From positions 992,001-1,056,000 of the forward strand of contig NZ_JAMGBD010000001.1 of NCBI RefSeq assembly GCF_023516555.1: a stretch of DNA of 64,000 nucleotides, written 5' to 3'. How positions within the stretch are numbered: the stretch's first letter is position 1; every line of letters starts with the position of its first letter. The stretch is from Sphingomonas alba. Its GTDB lineage: Bacteria > Pseudomonadota > Alphaproteobacteria > Sphingomonadales > Sphingomonadaceae. The translations under genes and the position numbers were made by a program. Positions 1 to 12,210 of this stretch are shown in pieces. Below the pieces are notes generated by a model. The model saw only the letters and a list, made by a program, of their open reading frames with translations. It did no database searches and was not told the DNA's origin.

Positions 1-305
1 GCGGGGCCCGGCGGGTTGGTAGAAGCATCGGCGACTTCCTTGGCCGGAGCGGCGACGGCTGCACCGCCACCTTCGCCCACGCGGGCAATGACTGCGCCGA
101 CTTCGACGGTATCGCCTTCCTTGACCAATTGCTCGGCAAGCGTGCCGGCGACCGGGGCATTGACCTCGACCGAGACCTTGTCGGTTTCAAGGCTGGCGAT
201 GGGTTCATCGGCGGCGACCGTATCGCCCGGCTGCTTGAGCCATTGGCCAAGCGTCGCCTCGGTGATCGATTCTCCAAGCGCCGGAACTTTGACGTCGGTC
301 GACAT
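1..305 (-). CDS. sucB: Dihydrolipoamide succinyltransferase (E2 of 2-oxoglutarate dehydrogenase), N-terminal part only
   Basis: E2 core of the 2-oxoglutarate dehydrogenase complex. It carries the succinyl group on a lipoyl arm and transfers it to CoA in the TCA cycle. About 101 codons are visible before the window edge. They form one lipoyl domain (residues 1-77) with the lipoylation motif ETDKV, followed by the start of an Ala/Pro linker. The start is the ATG at 305-303. It lies 14 bp after sucA in the same direction, so the two are co-transcribed. The catalytic domain is outside the window. Confidence 0.95.
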   Translation of the reverse strand, partial: MSTDVKVPALGESITEATLGQWLKQPGDTVAADEPIASLETDKVSVEVNAPVAGTLAEQLVKEGDTVEVGAVIARVGEGGGAAVAAPAKEVADASTNPPGP

Positions 306-319
306 GCGCTTCCTTCTTG

Positions 320-3106
<2,787 letters not shown>

Positions 3107-3118
3107 GCTCAACCTTCT

Positions 3119-3166
3119 TGTTCCCCGGCGGAAGCCGGGGTCCAGGCCCGGCGCGAGCCGGGGTCA
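3119..3166. repeat. Paired-hairpin repeat, left copy of the GIY-YIG cassette
   Basis: Two adjacent GC-rich hairpins. The first is TTCCCCGGC-ggaa-GCCGGGG, the second CCCGGC-gcga-GCCGGG, joined by TCCAGG. The outer 28 bases (3119-3146) match the reverse complement of 3482-3509 at 25 of 28 positions, so the two copies form inverted ends around the nuclease gene. The stop codon of the nuclease gene (TGA, 3166-3164) lies on the inner edge of this repeat. Confidence 0.85.
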
Positions 3167-3451
3167 GAATAAAGTCGGATAGAGATCATTCCATTCAAGG
3201 TTCGTTTCCTCGATCAGCCGAATCTTCCAACTTCGCTTCCATTCCTTCATCTGCAGTTCCCGCTGGCGCGCTTGCTGCAGATCGTCAAATGCTTCGAACC
3301 ACACCAGCAGCTTGCAGCCATGCTGCCTCGTGAAACCATCGATCCGGCCTTCGCGGTGAGCATATGCCCGGCCAATTAGATCACTGGTAACACCGATGTA
3401 GATCGTCCCATTTTTCTGGCTGGCCATGATGTAAACGTAGCCAGCCTTCAT
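3164..3451 (-). CDS. Small GIY-YIG family nuclease
   Basis: 95-residue single-domain GIY-YIG protein of the UPF0213/YhbQ-like type. The family motifs are clear: GYVYI near residue 4, YIGVT near residue 18, a conserved Arg in the next helix, and the catalytic Glu in the RELQMKEWKR helix. A strong ribosome binding site (GGAGG) lies 4 nt before the ATG at 3451. The gene points the same way as the TCA operon, between sucD and sucA, and is flanked closely by inverted paired-hairpin repeats; its stop codon is part of one of them. The family has no settled function. Its placement suggests a small mobile cassette rather than a TCA-cycle role. Confidence 0.9.
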   Translation of the reverse strand: MKAGYVYIMASQKNGTIYIGVTSDLIGRAYAHREGRIDGFTRQHGCKLLVWFEAFDDLQQARQRELQMKEWKRSWKIRLIEETNLEWNDLYPTLF

Positions 3452-3469
3452 TCGTCCTCCGTTACAAAA

Positions 3470-3509
3470 GCCCTTCGGGCTCCTGGGCCCCGGCCTTCGC
3501 CGGGGAACA
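3470..3509. repeat. Paired-hairpin repeat, right copy of the GIY-YIG cassette
   Basis: The hairpins are AGCCC-tt-CGGGCT and CCCCGGC-cttc-GCCGGGG, joined by CCTGGG. Bases 3482-3509 are the inverted partner of 3119-3146. The outer edge lies directly against the sucD stop codon (3510-3512). In the mdh-sucD-sucA transcript the hairpins could also act as a processing or stability element. Confidence 0.85.
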
Positions 3510-5374
<1,865 letters not shown>

Positions 5375-5378
5375 TCAA

Positions 5379-5428
5379 ACGGTCTGGAGCCGCGCGGGGA
5401 CGCGGATTTCGCGGGCGCTCTAGACCGT
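5379..5428. repeat. Inverted repeat in the mdh leader
   Basis: ACGGTCTGGAGC (5379-5390) and GCTCTAGACCGT (5417-5428) pair over 12 bp with one mismatch around a GC-rich 26-nt loop. It lies 25-75 bp upstream of mdh. It could be a leader hairpin or the operator of a dimeric regulator. No known riboswitch was recognised. Confidence 0.5.
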
Positions 5429-5506
5429 GAAGCCGGATGCATCAACCGCCTAGCCAAAGCCGCGTCATTTGGCGTTCAGGCGCCTTCCGCGATATTATCC
5501 GGCATT

Positions 5507-5908
5507 ATGAAACAGCTTATTCTCCTCGCGGGCGCAGCGGCGCTCGTCTCCGCCGCCCCGGCACTGGCCCAAGGGCATGGACACGGTAACGGCAAGGGCA
5601 AGGGCAACGTTCATCCCTATGGCGTGAACGGCCCCGTGGGCTACGGCGTTGGCGGCTGCCCGCCGGGCCTTGCCAAGAAGAACAATGGCTGCCTGCCGCC
5701 GGGCCAGGCGAAGAAGCTCTATGGCGTCGGCCAGCGCTATCCGCTCGGATACGGCAATGCCTGGACCTATAACCAGATCCCGTACGACATCCGGACCCAT
5801 TACGGGCTCAGCCCAAACTACAATTATTATTACGGCGACGGCTATGTTTACCGCGTCGATCCGGCAACCATGCTGATCAGCCAGGTCGTCAGCGCCATCA
5901 TTCACTAG
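5507..5908 (+). CDS. Small secreted Gly/Tyr-rich protein, possibly RcnB-like
   Basis: 133 residues starting at the ATG at 5507. Residues 1-22 form a signal peptide ending ALAQ. Next is a Gly/His/Lys-rich stretch, then two similar Cys-containing units (GCPPGLAKKNNG and GCLPPGQAKKLYG). The Tyr-rich C-terminus (YNYYYGDGYVYRVDP) resembles the end of RcnB-type periplasmic proteins common in sphingomonads. Metal or envelope stress roles are known for RcnB but are only a guess here. It is divergent from mdh and convergent with the VOC gene. Confidence 0.7.
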   Translation: MKQLILLAGAAALVSAAPALAQGHGHGNGKGKGNVHPYGVNGPVGYGVGGCPPGLAKKNNGCLPPGQAKKLYGVGQRYPLGYGNAWTYNQIPYDIRTHYGLSPNYNYYYGDGYVYRVDPATMLISQVVSAIIH

Positions 5909-5919
5909 GGATCCTGGCG

Positions 5920-6294
5920 TCAGGCCTCTTCGATGAGGCTGAGGATGTTGCCGTCCGGGTCCTTGAACCAGGCGGTCTTCATGCCCTCGCCGACGTAAAG
6001 GTCGCCTCGCGGTTCAAGACCGGGGAGGTCGTACTTCTCGAAGAAAACGCCTTTGTCCTTCAAGGTCGCGACCTCTTCCTCGATATCGTCGACGTCGAAG
6101 TTGAGGGCGGTCGCCTTGTTGGTGCCGGCGAACTCGGACCTATAGACGTTGACGAGGGTGTCGCCGCTCTCGAGCGTGAAACCCTCGCCCCATTCATCCT
6201 TGGTCTTGAGGCCCAAGGTCTCCTCATAAAACCTGCGGGCGCGGTCGACATCGCTGACAGCGATCATCGGGGTTGCGTCTGATTTGCCGAGCAT
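5920..6294 (-). CDS. VOC-fold (glyoxalase/bleomycin resistance-like) protein
   Basis: 124 residues, one vicinal-oxygen-chelate domain made of two beta-alpha-beta-beta-beta units. The first unit opens MIAVSDVDRARRFYEETLGLK, and the second ends in the typical AWFKDPDGNILSLIE. The start at 6294 is fixed by GGAGGAG 7 nt upstream; a longer reading frame has no support. Members are metal-dependent enzymes or ligand binders of many kinds, so the substrate cannot be named. It is a single gene between a secreted protein and the peptidase pair. Confidence 0.88.
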   Translation of the reverse strand: MLGKSDATPMIAVSDVDRARRFYEETLGLKTKDEWGEGFTLESGDTLVNVYRSEFAGTNKATALNFDVDDIEEEVATLKDKGVFFEKYDLPGLEPRGDLYVGEGMKTAWFKDPDGNILSLIEEA

Positions 6295-6354
6295 GGTCTT
6301 GCCTCCTCCATTGCCCGGTGACGAACGGGCGGGAAGCAAGCCGCGTTCCTCGGC

Positions 6355-7791
6355 TTACCGCCCGGCAAGCTCCTTCAGCACGATCTCCCAATGGACGACG
6401 TCGTCGTACATGGCGCGAACGGGGACGCGTTCGTCGAGGCCGTGGGCGCGCTCGTCATCGGGCGAGATGCCCCAGCTGCCGTCGACGTCATAGACAGGCA
6501 TTCCCTTCGCGCGGAAGAATGAACCGTCACTGGCGCCAGTCGCCAGGATCGGAATGATTTCCATCTTCGGGCCATGGATGAAGGTGATCGCCTTGGTTAC
6601 GGCGTTGACGACGTCAGGCCGAAGCGGCGAGGCCGGAGACGATTGTCCGAGGAAAGACGGGTCCATGGTCACCTGGACCTTGGGGCCGGCAAGTTGCTGG
6701 AGCTCGGCCTGCACCGTCTGGGTGTCGACACCCGGGAAGATGCGGCAGTTGACGGTCGCCTTTGCGGTCTGTGGCAGCGCGTTGTCGGCATGGCCGCCTT
6801 CGAGCATCGTCGCGACGCAACGGGTGCGCGTGTGGCCGACCTCCAAATCATTGGCCTCGACAGCGTCGGCGGCGGCGCCGTCATTCGGATTGGCCAGCCA
6901 GGCGCGAATGGCGTTGCCGAGGGAATTATTGCCCTCCTGCTTCGCGCGAGCCTCGAAATAGGCGCGCGAAACCTCGTTCATCATCGGCTGGAAGCGATGC
7001 GCCTGCAGGGCCTTCAGCGCGTCGGCAAGCTCGTAAATGGCGTTGTCGGGACGCGGCCGCGAGCTGTGGCCGCCGGGATTATGGGTGGTGAAGAAATAGG
7101 TCTGGAAGGTCTTCTCGGCCATGGAAATTGCGCAGTTGAGCGGCCGGCCGTCACGGTTGTAACCGGCGCAACCGCCATCGGCGTTGAGGCCGAACTCGGC
7201 ATCGGTCAGGCTACGCCATTCCGAGGCTCCGAGCTTGGCGCCATTGCCCATGGTTTCCTCGTCACCGGTGAAGAAGAGGATGATGTCGCGGTCGGGCTTG
7301 AACCCTGACTCGCGCAGCTTGATGACGGCCATCGTCGTCGCGACGATGCCGTTCTTCATGTCCGAGGAACCGCGGCCGAGGAAGTAGCCACCCTCTTCGC
7401 GGAAGACGAAGGGATCGAAGGTCCAGTCGCTGCGCTTGGCTTCGACCACGTCCATGTGGCCGAGGATAAGGATCGGCTTCTTGGTCGGCTTGTCGGCCCG
7501 CCAGCGGGCAATCAGCGCCGCGGTCTTGTCGCCCGGCAACGCCTCATAAGGCTTGATCTGGATGTCGGCATCGGACCAGCCGGCGGCTTTCAATTGGTCG
7601 GCGAGCAGCGCCGCCATCTTCGGCACCTCGCCGCGATTATGGACGGTCGGGATTTCGATGACCTGCTTGAAGAGTGCACGCGTCTTTGCCTGCCATGCCG
7701 GTTCAAGCTTGCTCGGTACCGTCAGCGGGCTTGGCGCGGCGAGCGCCGGGGCGGCGAGGCAAGCGAGCAGGATAGCGGCGATGGGGCGCAT
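6355..7791 (-). CDS. Secreted M20 family metallopeptidase, copy 1
   Basis: 478 residues, zinc-dependent M20/M25/M40 peptidase. The signal peptide is MRPIAAILLACLAAPALA. Metal ligands are visible in ILGHMDVV, in GRGSSDMKNG, and in FTGDEETMG with the catalytic Glu. The dimerisation domain holds the conserved His in NPGGHSSRP. I chose the ATG at 7791; a GTG at 7812 would overlap the stop codon of the next gene but gives a poorer signal peptide. It is a tandem paralogue of the gene just upstream, so probably a local duplication. It likely cleaves peptides in the periplasm. Confidence 0.92.
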   Translation of the reverse strand: MRPIAAILLACLAAPALAAPSPLTVPSKLEPAWQAKTRALFKQVIEIPTVHNRGEVPKMAALLADQLKAAGWSDADIQIKPYEALPGDKTAALIARWRADKPTKKPILILGHMDVVEAKRSDWTFDPFVFREEGGYFLGRGSSDMKNGIVATTMAVIKLRESGFKPDRDIILFFTGDEETMGNGAKLGASEWRSLTDAEFGLNADGGCAGYNRDGRPLNCAISMAEKTFQTYFFTTHNPGGHSSRPRPDNAIYELADALKALQAHRFQPMMNEVSRAYFEARAKQEGNNSLGNAIRAWLANPNDGAAADAVEANDLEVGHTRTRCVATMLEGGHADNALPQTAKATVNCRIFPGVDTQTVQAELQQLAGPKVQVTMDPSFLGQSSPASPLRPDVVNAVTKAITFIHGPKMEIIPILATGASDGSFFRAKGMPVYDVDGSWGISPDDERAHGLDERVPVRAMYDDVVHWEIVLKELAGR

Positions 7792-7808
7792 GGACTTCAA
7801 CTTTCTTC

Positions 7809-9239
7809 TCACTTGCCGGCGAGCTCGCGCAGCAGGATCTGCCAGTGGACGACGTTGTCATAGAGCGACTTGACGGGGAGCCGCTCGTCTTTCCCGTGAG
7901 CGCGATTGTCGATCGGCGTTACCGTCCAGCCGCCATTGGTGCCGTAGATAGGAATGCCTGCCACCCGGAATGGCCGCGCATCGCTGGCCCCCGTCGACAT
8001 TTCCGGGAAAACCGGTTGGCCTGGATGCAAAGCGTGGACTGCCTTCGTGTAGGCCGCGACGACATCCGGACGCAGCGGCGAGGCCAAGGAGGCCTTCTGC
8101 TCGTCATTTCGGGTCACCACGACTTCCGGATTGGCAACAATGCGCTCCAGCTCGGCCTTGACCGCATCCGGCTCCACGCCCGGGAAGATGCGGCAGTTGA
8201 TCATCGCCGTCGCCAATTGCGGCAAGGCGTTGTCGGCGTGGCCGGCGAACAGCCGGGTCGGCACGCAGCGCGTGCGCGTCAGCCCCACCTCGGTCTCGCT
8301 GGCCTCGATCGCATCGGGGGCCGCCGTATCGTTCGGGTTGGTGAGCCAGGCGCGCATCGCATCTCCGAGCGGGCCCTTCTCAAGCTTCTGCCGCCCGTCG
8401 AAATAGGCGCGCGTCGTCTCGTTCAGCATCGGTGTGAAGCGATAGGCCTCGATCTTGTCCAGCGCGTGCGCCAGCGTGAAAATCGCATTGTCCTTGCGTG
8501 GCTTCGAGGAATGGCCGCCGCGGTTGCGCACGGTCAGCGTGTAGCCCGCGTAGGTCTTCTCGGCGGCTTGCATCGTGAAGCCCGCAGGCGAGCCGTCGGT
8601 GTTGACGCTGCCGCCGCCGCCATCGGCGTTGAGGCCGAATTCCGGCTGGCCCAGCAGGTCGAGCCATAGCGAGGAACCATTCTTGGCACCGATGCCGTTG
8701 GTTTCCTCGTCGCCGGTGAAGAGGACGACGATGTCACGCTTCGGCTTAAAGCCGGCGGCCTTGAGGTTGATCATCGCCTGGGTGATGCCGACGATGCCGT
8801 CCTTCATGTCGGTGGTGCCGCGGCCGTAATAATAGCCGTCCTGCTCCGTCATCACGAACGGATCGGTGGTCGAATCCTCTCGCTTCGCCTCGACCACGTC
8901 CATGTGCCCCATCAGCATGATCGGCTTGAGCTTGGAATTGCCGGGCGCCCGCCAGCGAACGATCAAGGCGGCGGTGTCGTCTTCACCGGTCGTCGCGCTG
9001 CTTGTGTGATAGGGCAGAACGTGGACGTCGTCCTTCGGAAAGCCGGCGGCAAGGAATTGGTCGGCGACATATTGCGCCATGTCCGGAACCTTGTGCCGAC
9101 CGATCACGGTCGGTGTGTTGATGACATGCTCGAACATGTCGTGCGTCGCCGTGCGCTGGGCCGGCGTCAGTCCGGGTGTCGCGGGCGCCGCAAGGGCCGA
9201 TGTGCCCAAGGCAAGAACAAGTACGGCCAATCGATGCAT
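7809..9239 (-). CDS. Secreted M20 family metallopeptidase, copy 2
   Basis: 476 residues, same architecture as copy 1: signal peptide (MHRLAVLVLALGTSALA), the LMGHMDVVEAKRED metal motif, GRGTTDMKDGIVG, FTGDEETNG and NRGGHSSKP. The start at 9239 is fixed by GGAGGAAG 5 nt upstream. The gap to copy 1 is only a few bases, so the pair forms an operon. Substrates are unknown. The pair separates zapE from mdh, genes often close together in alphaproteobacteria. Confidence 0.92.
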   Translation of the reverse strand: MHRLAVLVLALGTSALAAPATPGLTPAQRTATHDMFEHVINTPTVIGRHKVPDMAQYVADQFLAAGFPKDDVHVLPYHTSSATTGEDDTAALIVRWRAPGNSKLKPIMLMGHMDVVEAKREDSTTDPFVMTEQDGYYYGRGTTDMKDGIVGITQAMINLKAAGFKPKRDIVVLFTGDEETNGIGAKNGSSLWLDLLGQPEFGLNADGGGGSVNTDGSPAGFTMQAAEKTYAGYTLTVRNRGGHSSKPRKDNAIFTLAHALDKIEAYRFTPMLNETTRAYFDGRQKLEKGPLGDAMRAWLTNPNDTAAPDAIEASETEVGLTRTRCVPTRLFAGHADNALPQLATAMINCRIFPGVEPDAVKAELERIVANPEVVVTRNDEQKASLASPLRPDVVAAYTKAVHALHPGQPVFPEMSTGASDARPFRVAGIPIYGTNGGWTVTPIDNRAHGKDERLPVKSLYDNVVHWQILLRELAGK

Positions 9240-9273
9240 GTGAACTTCCTCCCCGGCAGATGCGGGCGGGACG

Positions 9274-10386
9274 CTAGGCGGCCCCGTGGCCCACCGCAAG
9301 ATAGTCGGCGCTGCGCATTTCCTCGAGCCGGCTGACGGTGCGCTGGAACTCGAAATTTCCGTCTCCCTGCGGGTAGAGCCCTTCCGGCGCTGCGTCCGCA
9401 GCGGCGAGCAGCTTGACCTTATGCTCATAGAGGGCGTCGATCAGGGTCACGAAGCGTGCCGCCTCGTTGCGCATTTCGCGCGTCATGACCGGGATGCCGA
9501 CGATGATGACGGTGTGGAAGCGGCGGGCGATGGCGAGATAGTCGGGTGCCCCACGCGCCTCTCCACAAAGGCGCTTGAAGGAGAAGACCGCGACGCCCTT
9601 GAGGCTCTTTGGGACATGGAGTGTGCGCCCGCCCCCGACGTCAAGTTCCTCAGTGGGGACTTTGGCGCGGTCCTCGACCGGGTAATCGGTCAATTGGAAA
9701 AAGGCGCGGCTGAGCGCCGCAGTGGCCTCGGGTCCGTTCGGCACGTGCCAGGTCTGGACGCCCTCCAGTCGGTCGAGCCGATAATCGGTGGGGCCGCTCA
9801 GCGACACGACCTTCATGCGTTGCTCGATCAGCGCGATGAACGGCAGGAAGAGCTGGCGGTTGAGGCCGTCCTTGTAGAGGTCCTGCGGCGGCCGGTTGCT
9901 GGTGGTGACGATGCCGACGCCAGCATCGATTAAGGCGGTGAAGAGCCGGCTCATGATCATCGCGTCGGCAGGGTTGGTGACCATCATTTCGTCGAACGCA
10001 AGGAACCTGAGGTCGCGGGCGATATCTTCGGCGATGTGGATGACCGGGTCGCCTTCCTGCGTCTTGCGGGCGTCCCGCAGCCGCTCGTGGACCTCGAGCA
10101 TGAAGGCATGGAAGTGGGCCCGGCGCTTGGGCGCGGCGTCGATGGAGTCGAAAGCGAGCTCCATCAGCATCGACTTGCCGCGACCCACCCCGCCCCAGAG
10201 ATAAACGCCGCACGGCACAGGCGTTTCGCGGCCGAACAGGCGGGACAGGAAGCCGGTCCGAGTATTCCCAAGATCGCCGGCGAGCCGGTCGAGCGCAGCG
10301 ACCGCACGTTCCTGGTCCGCATCGGGTTTCAGCTCGCCGGCCGCGACCAGCGCGGCATAGGCCTTACCGACGGGCCCCATCGTCAT
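9274..10386 (-). CDS. zapE: Cell division ATPase ZapE (AFG1 family)
   Basis: 370-residue P-loop ATPase of the AFG1/ZapE family. It acts at the Z-ring in bacteria and is related to mitochondrial Afg1/LACE1. The Walker A motif is GGVGRGKS near residue 64, Walker B is FLAFDEM near residue 127, and sensor residues lie in VTTSNRPPQDLY. The length is typical. It overlaps the end of the thioesterase gene by 23 bp, so they are co-transcribed. Confidence 0.93.
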   Translation of the reverse strand: MTMGPVGKAYAALVAAGELKPDADQERAVAALDRLAGDLGNTRTGFLSRLFGRETPVPCGVYLWGGVGRGKSMLMELAFDSIDAAPKRRAHFHAFMLEVHERLRDARKTQEGDPVIHIAEDIARDLRFLAFDEMMVTNPADAMIMSRLFTALIDAGVGIVTTSNRPPQDLYKDGLNRQLFLPFIALIEQRMKVVSLSGPTDYRLDRLEGVQTWHVPNGPEATAALSRAFFQLTDYPVEDRAKVPTEELDVGGGRTLHVPKSLKGVAVFSFKRLCGEARGAPDYLAIARRFHTVIIVGIPVMTREMRNEAARFVTLIDALYEHKVKLLAAADAAPEGLYPQGDGNFEFQRTVSRLEEMRSADYLAVGHGAA

Positions 10387-10855
10387 CCAATGCCGGTCCG
10401 TTGCGGCGCGTCACCTTCTTGAGCGTACCGGTAAAGCTGTAGCAGGGCTCGCCATCCTGGACGACGACGCCCTGCAGGAACACCAGGCTGCGTGTTTGCT
10501 TGACGAGATCGACCTGCGCATCGAGTGGAACGCCGGTCTCGCCGCGAGCGAGGAAGTGCGTCGTCAGGTCGAGCGTGACATAATGCCCTTCGGCCATGCC
10601 CGCGCAGCGGCCGCCGGCAAACAAGGCCATGTCGATGAAGCTCATCACAGCGCCGCCGTGAATCGAGCCGCCCATGTTCATATGCGCTTCGGTCGGGAAC
10701 ATTCGGACTTCGCCGCGCCCTTTCCCCGCTGGCCGGAACAATAACCTGCCGGTGGCGGACGCGAACGAGCTACGCGGAAAGTCCCCCCAGCTGAACCAGC
10801 CCGGATGATCGGGGTCCGGCTGCGCTCCGGTCGGTTGGCGGACCTGGTCTGTCAT
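10364..10855 (-). CDS. PaaI-type hotdog-fold thioesterase
   Basis: 163 residues with one hotdog domain. The family pattern NMGGSIHGGAVMSFIDMA, with its catalytic-site residues, is clear. It probably hydrolyses acyl- or aryl-CoA thioesters. The C-terminal end overlaps the start of zapE. The substrate is not predictable from sequence. Confidence 0.87.
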   Translation of the reverse strand: MTDQVRQPTGAQPDPDHPGWFSWGDFPRSSFASATGRLLFRPAGKGRGEVRMFPTEAHMNMGGSIHGGAVMSFIDMALFAGGRCAGMAEGHYVTLDLTTHFLARGETGVPLDAQVDLVKQTRSLVFLQGVVVQDGEPCYSFTGTLKKVTRRNGPALDDDGARR

Positions 10856-10906
10856 GACAGCAGCGCTATGGCCTTAGGTGGCTCTACGCAACCGACTTGA
10901 TTGGGC

Positions 10907-11689
10907 CTAGGCGGCGCGCTCCGCCACCAGCTTCTTGGTCTCGGCAATCGCCTTGGCGGGGTTGAGGCCCTTCGGGCAGACGTTCGCGCAATTCATGATC
11001 GTGTGGCAGCGGTAGAGGCGGAACGGGTCCTCGAGCTGGTCGAGCCGCTCGCCGGTCATTTCGTCGCGGCTGTCGGCCAGCCAGCGATAGGCCTGGAGCA
11101 GGATGGCCGGCCCCAGGAAGCGGTCGCCGTTCCACCAATAGCTGGGGCAGCTGGTCTGGCAGCAGAAGCAGAGAATGCATTCGTAAAGCCCATCGAGCTT
11201 ATGGCGGGCCTCCGGCGACTGCAGCCGTTCCTTGCCCGAGGGTTCGGGCGTCACCGTTTTCAGCCAGGGCTGGATCGAGGCGAGCTGCGCATAGGCATGG
11301 GTGAGGTCGGGCACCAGGTCCTTGACGACGTCCATGTGCGGCAGCGGGGTGATCTGCACCTCGCCCTTGATGTCCTCGATCGCGGTCGTGCAGGCGAGGC
11401 CGTTGCGGCCGTCCATGTTCATCGAACAGGAGCCGCAAATGCCCTCGCGGCAGGAGCGGCGGAAGGTCAGGGTCGGGTCGATCTCGTTCTTGATCTTGAT
11501 GAGCGCGTCGAGGACCATCGGCCCGCACTTGTCGAGGTCGATCGTATAGGTGTCGTAGCGCGGGTTGGCACTGGTTTCCGGATCGTAGCGATAGATTTTG
11601 AAGCGCTTCTGGCGCTTGCCTTCCTCGGCCTTGTAGGTGCGGCCCTTGCGGCTGATCTTGCTGTTCTTTGGAAGGGTGAACTCAGCCAC
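10907..11689 (-). CDS. sdhB: Succinate dehydrogenase iron-sulfur subunit
   Basis: Electron-transfer subunit of complex II, 260 residues, complete. The [2Fe-2S] ligands are in CREGICGSC plus a later Cys, the [4Fe-4S] ligands in [12 protein letters not shown], and the [3Fe-4S] ligands in [17 protein letters not shown]. sdhC, sdhD and sdhA are not adjacent, so this copy is separated from its partners. Its neighbours are bcp upstream and the thioesterase downstream. Confidence 0.96.
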   Translation of the reverse strand: MAEFTLPKNSKISRKGRTYKAEEGKRQKRFKIYRYDPETSANPRYDTYTIDLDKCGPMVLDALIKIKNEIDPTLTFRRSCREGICGSCSMNMDGRNGLACTTAIEDIKGEVQITPLPHMDVVKDLVPDLTHAYAQLASIQPWLKTVTPEPSGKERLQSPEARHKLDGLYECILCFCCQTSCPSYWWNGDRFLGPAILLQAYRWLADSRDEMTGERLDQLEDPFRLYRCHTIMNCANVCPKGLNPAKAIAETKKLVAERAA

Positions 11690-11751
11690 GACGGCTCCTC
11701 GGCTCCAGTGTTGTGGGAGCCGCTACCACCGCGACTCCCCGATGTTCAAGC

Positions 11752-12210
11752 TTAGAGGGCCTTGACGGCCTTCAGCACCTCGGCGGCATGGCCGGGGACT
11801 TTGACCTTGCGCCATGCCCTGGCGACCTTGCCATCCTTGCCGATCAGAAAGGTCGAGCGCTCCATCCCCATATATTTGCGGCCGTACATGGACTTTTCGA
11901 CCCAGGTGCCGAACGCATCCGAAATGCGGCCCTCCTCGTCGGAGGCGAGCGGCACCTTGAGGTCGTATTTGGCGATGAATTTATCGTGCTTTTTCATCGG
12001 GTCGCGTGAAACGCCGACGATCCTGGCGCCGGCCTCGGCGAAGTCGCCGGCCAGCTCGGTGAAGTCCTGCGCTTCCTTGGTGCATCCCGAAGTGTCGTCC
12101 TTGGGATAAAAATAGAGGACGAGCGGCGCGCCCGGGGAGGCGAGGTTGACGGCCGAGCCGTCGCTGGCGTTGACGTCAATGTTGGGGGCCTTGTCGCCTT
12201 CGTTGATCAT
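11752..12210 (-). CDS. bcp: Thioredoxin-dependent peroxiredoxin (BCP type)
   Basis: 152 residues. Reduces hydroperoxides with thiol reductants. The peroxidatic Cys is in TSGCTKEAQDF. The position five residues later, where many BCPs carry a resolving Cys, is Gln, so this looks like a one-Cys form. The start at 12210 overlaps the glnE stop (ATGA), with GGAAGGCGAGG upstream; a longer frame is not supported. Confidence 0.93.
   Translation of the reverse strand: MINEGDKAPNIDVNASDGSAVNLASPGAPLVLYFYPKDDTSGCTKEAQDFTELAGDFAEAGARIVGVSRDPMKKHDKFIAKYDLKVPLASDEEGRISDAFGTWVEKSMYGRKYMGMERSTFLIGKDGKVARAWRKVKVPGHAAEVLKAVKAL

Noticed and set aside
5379-5428. Riboswitch or sucA-type leader RNA before mdh
   Set aside because: Only a single long-loop hairpin is visible, without the conserved core of any leader RNA I know.
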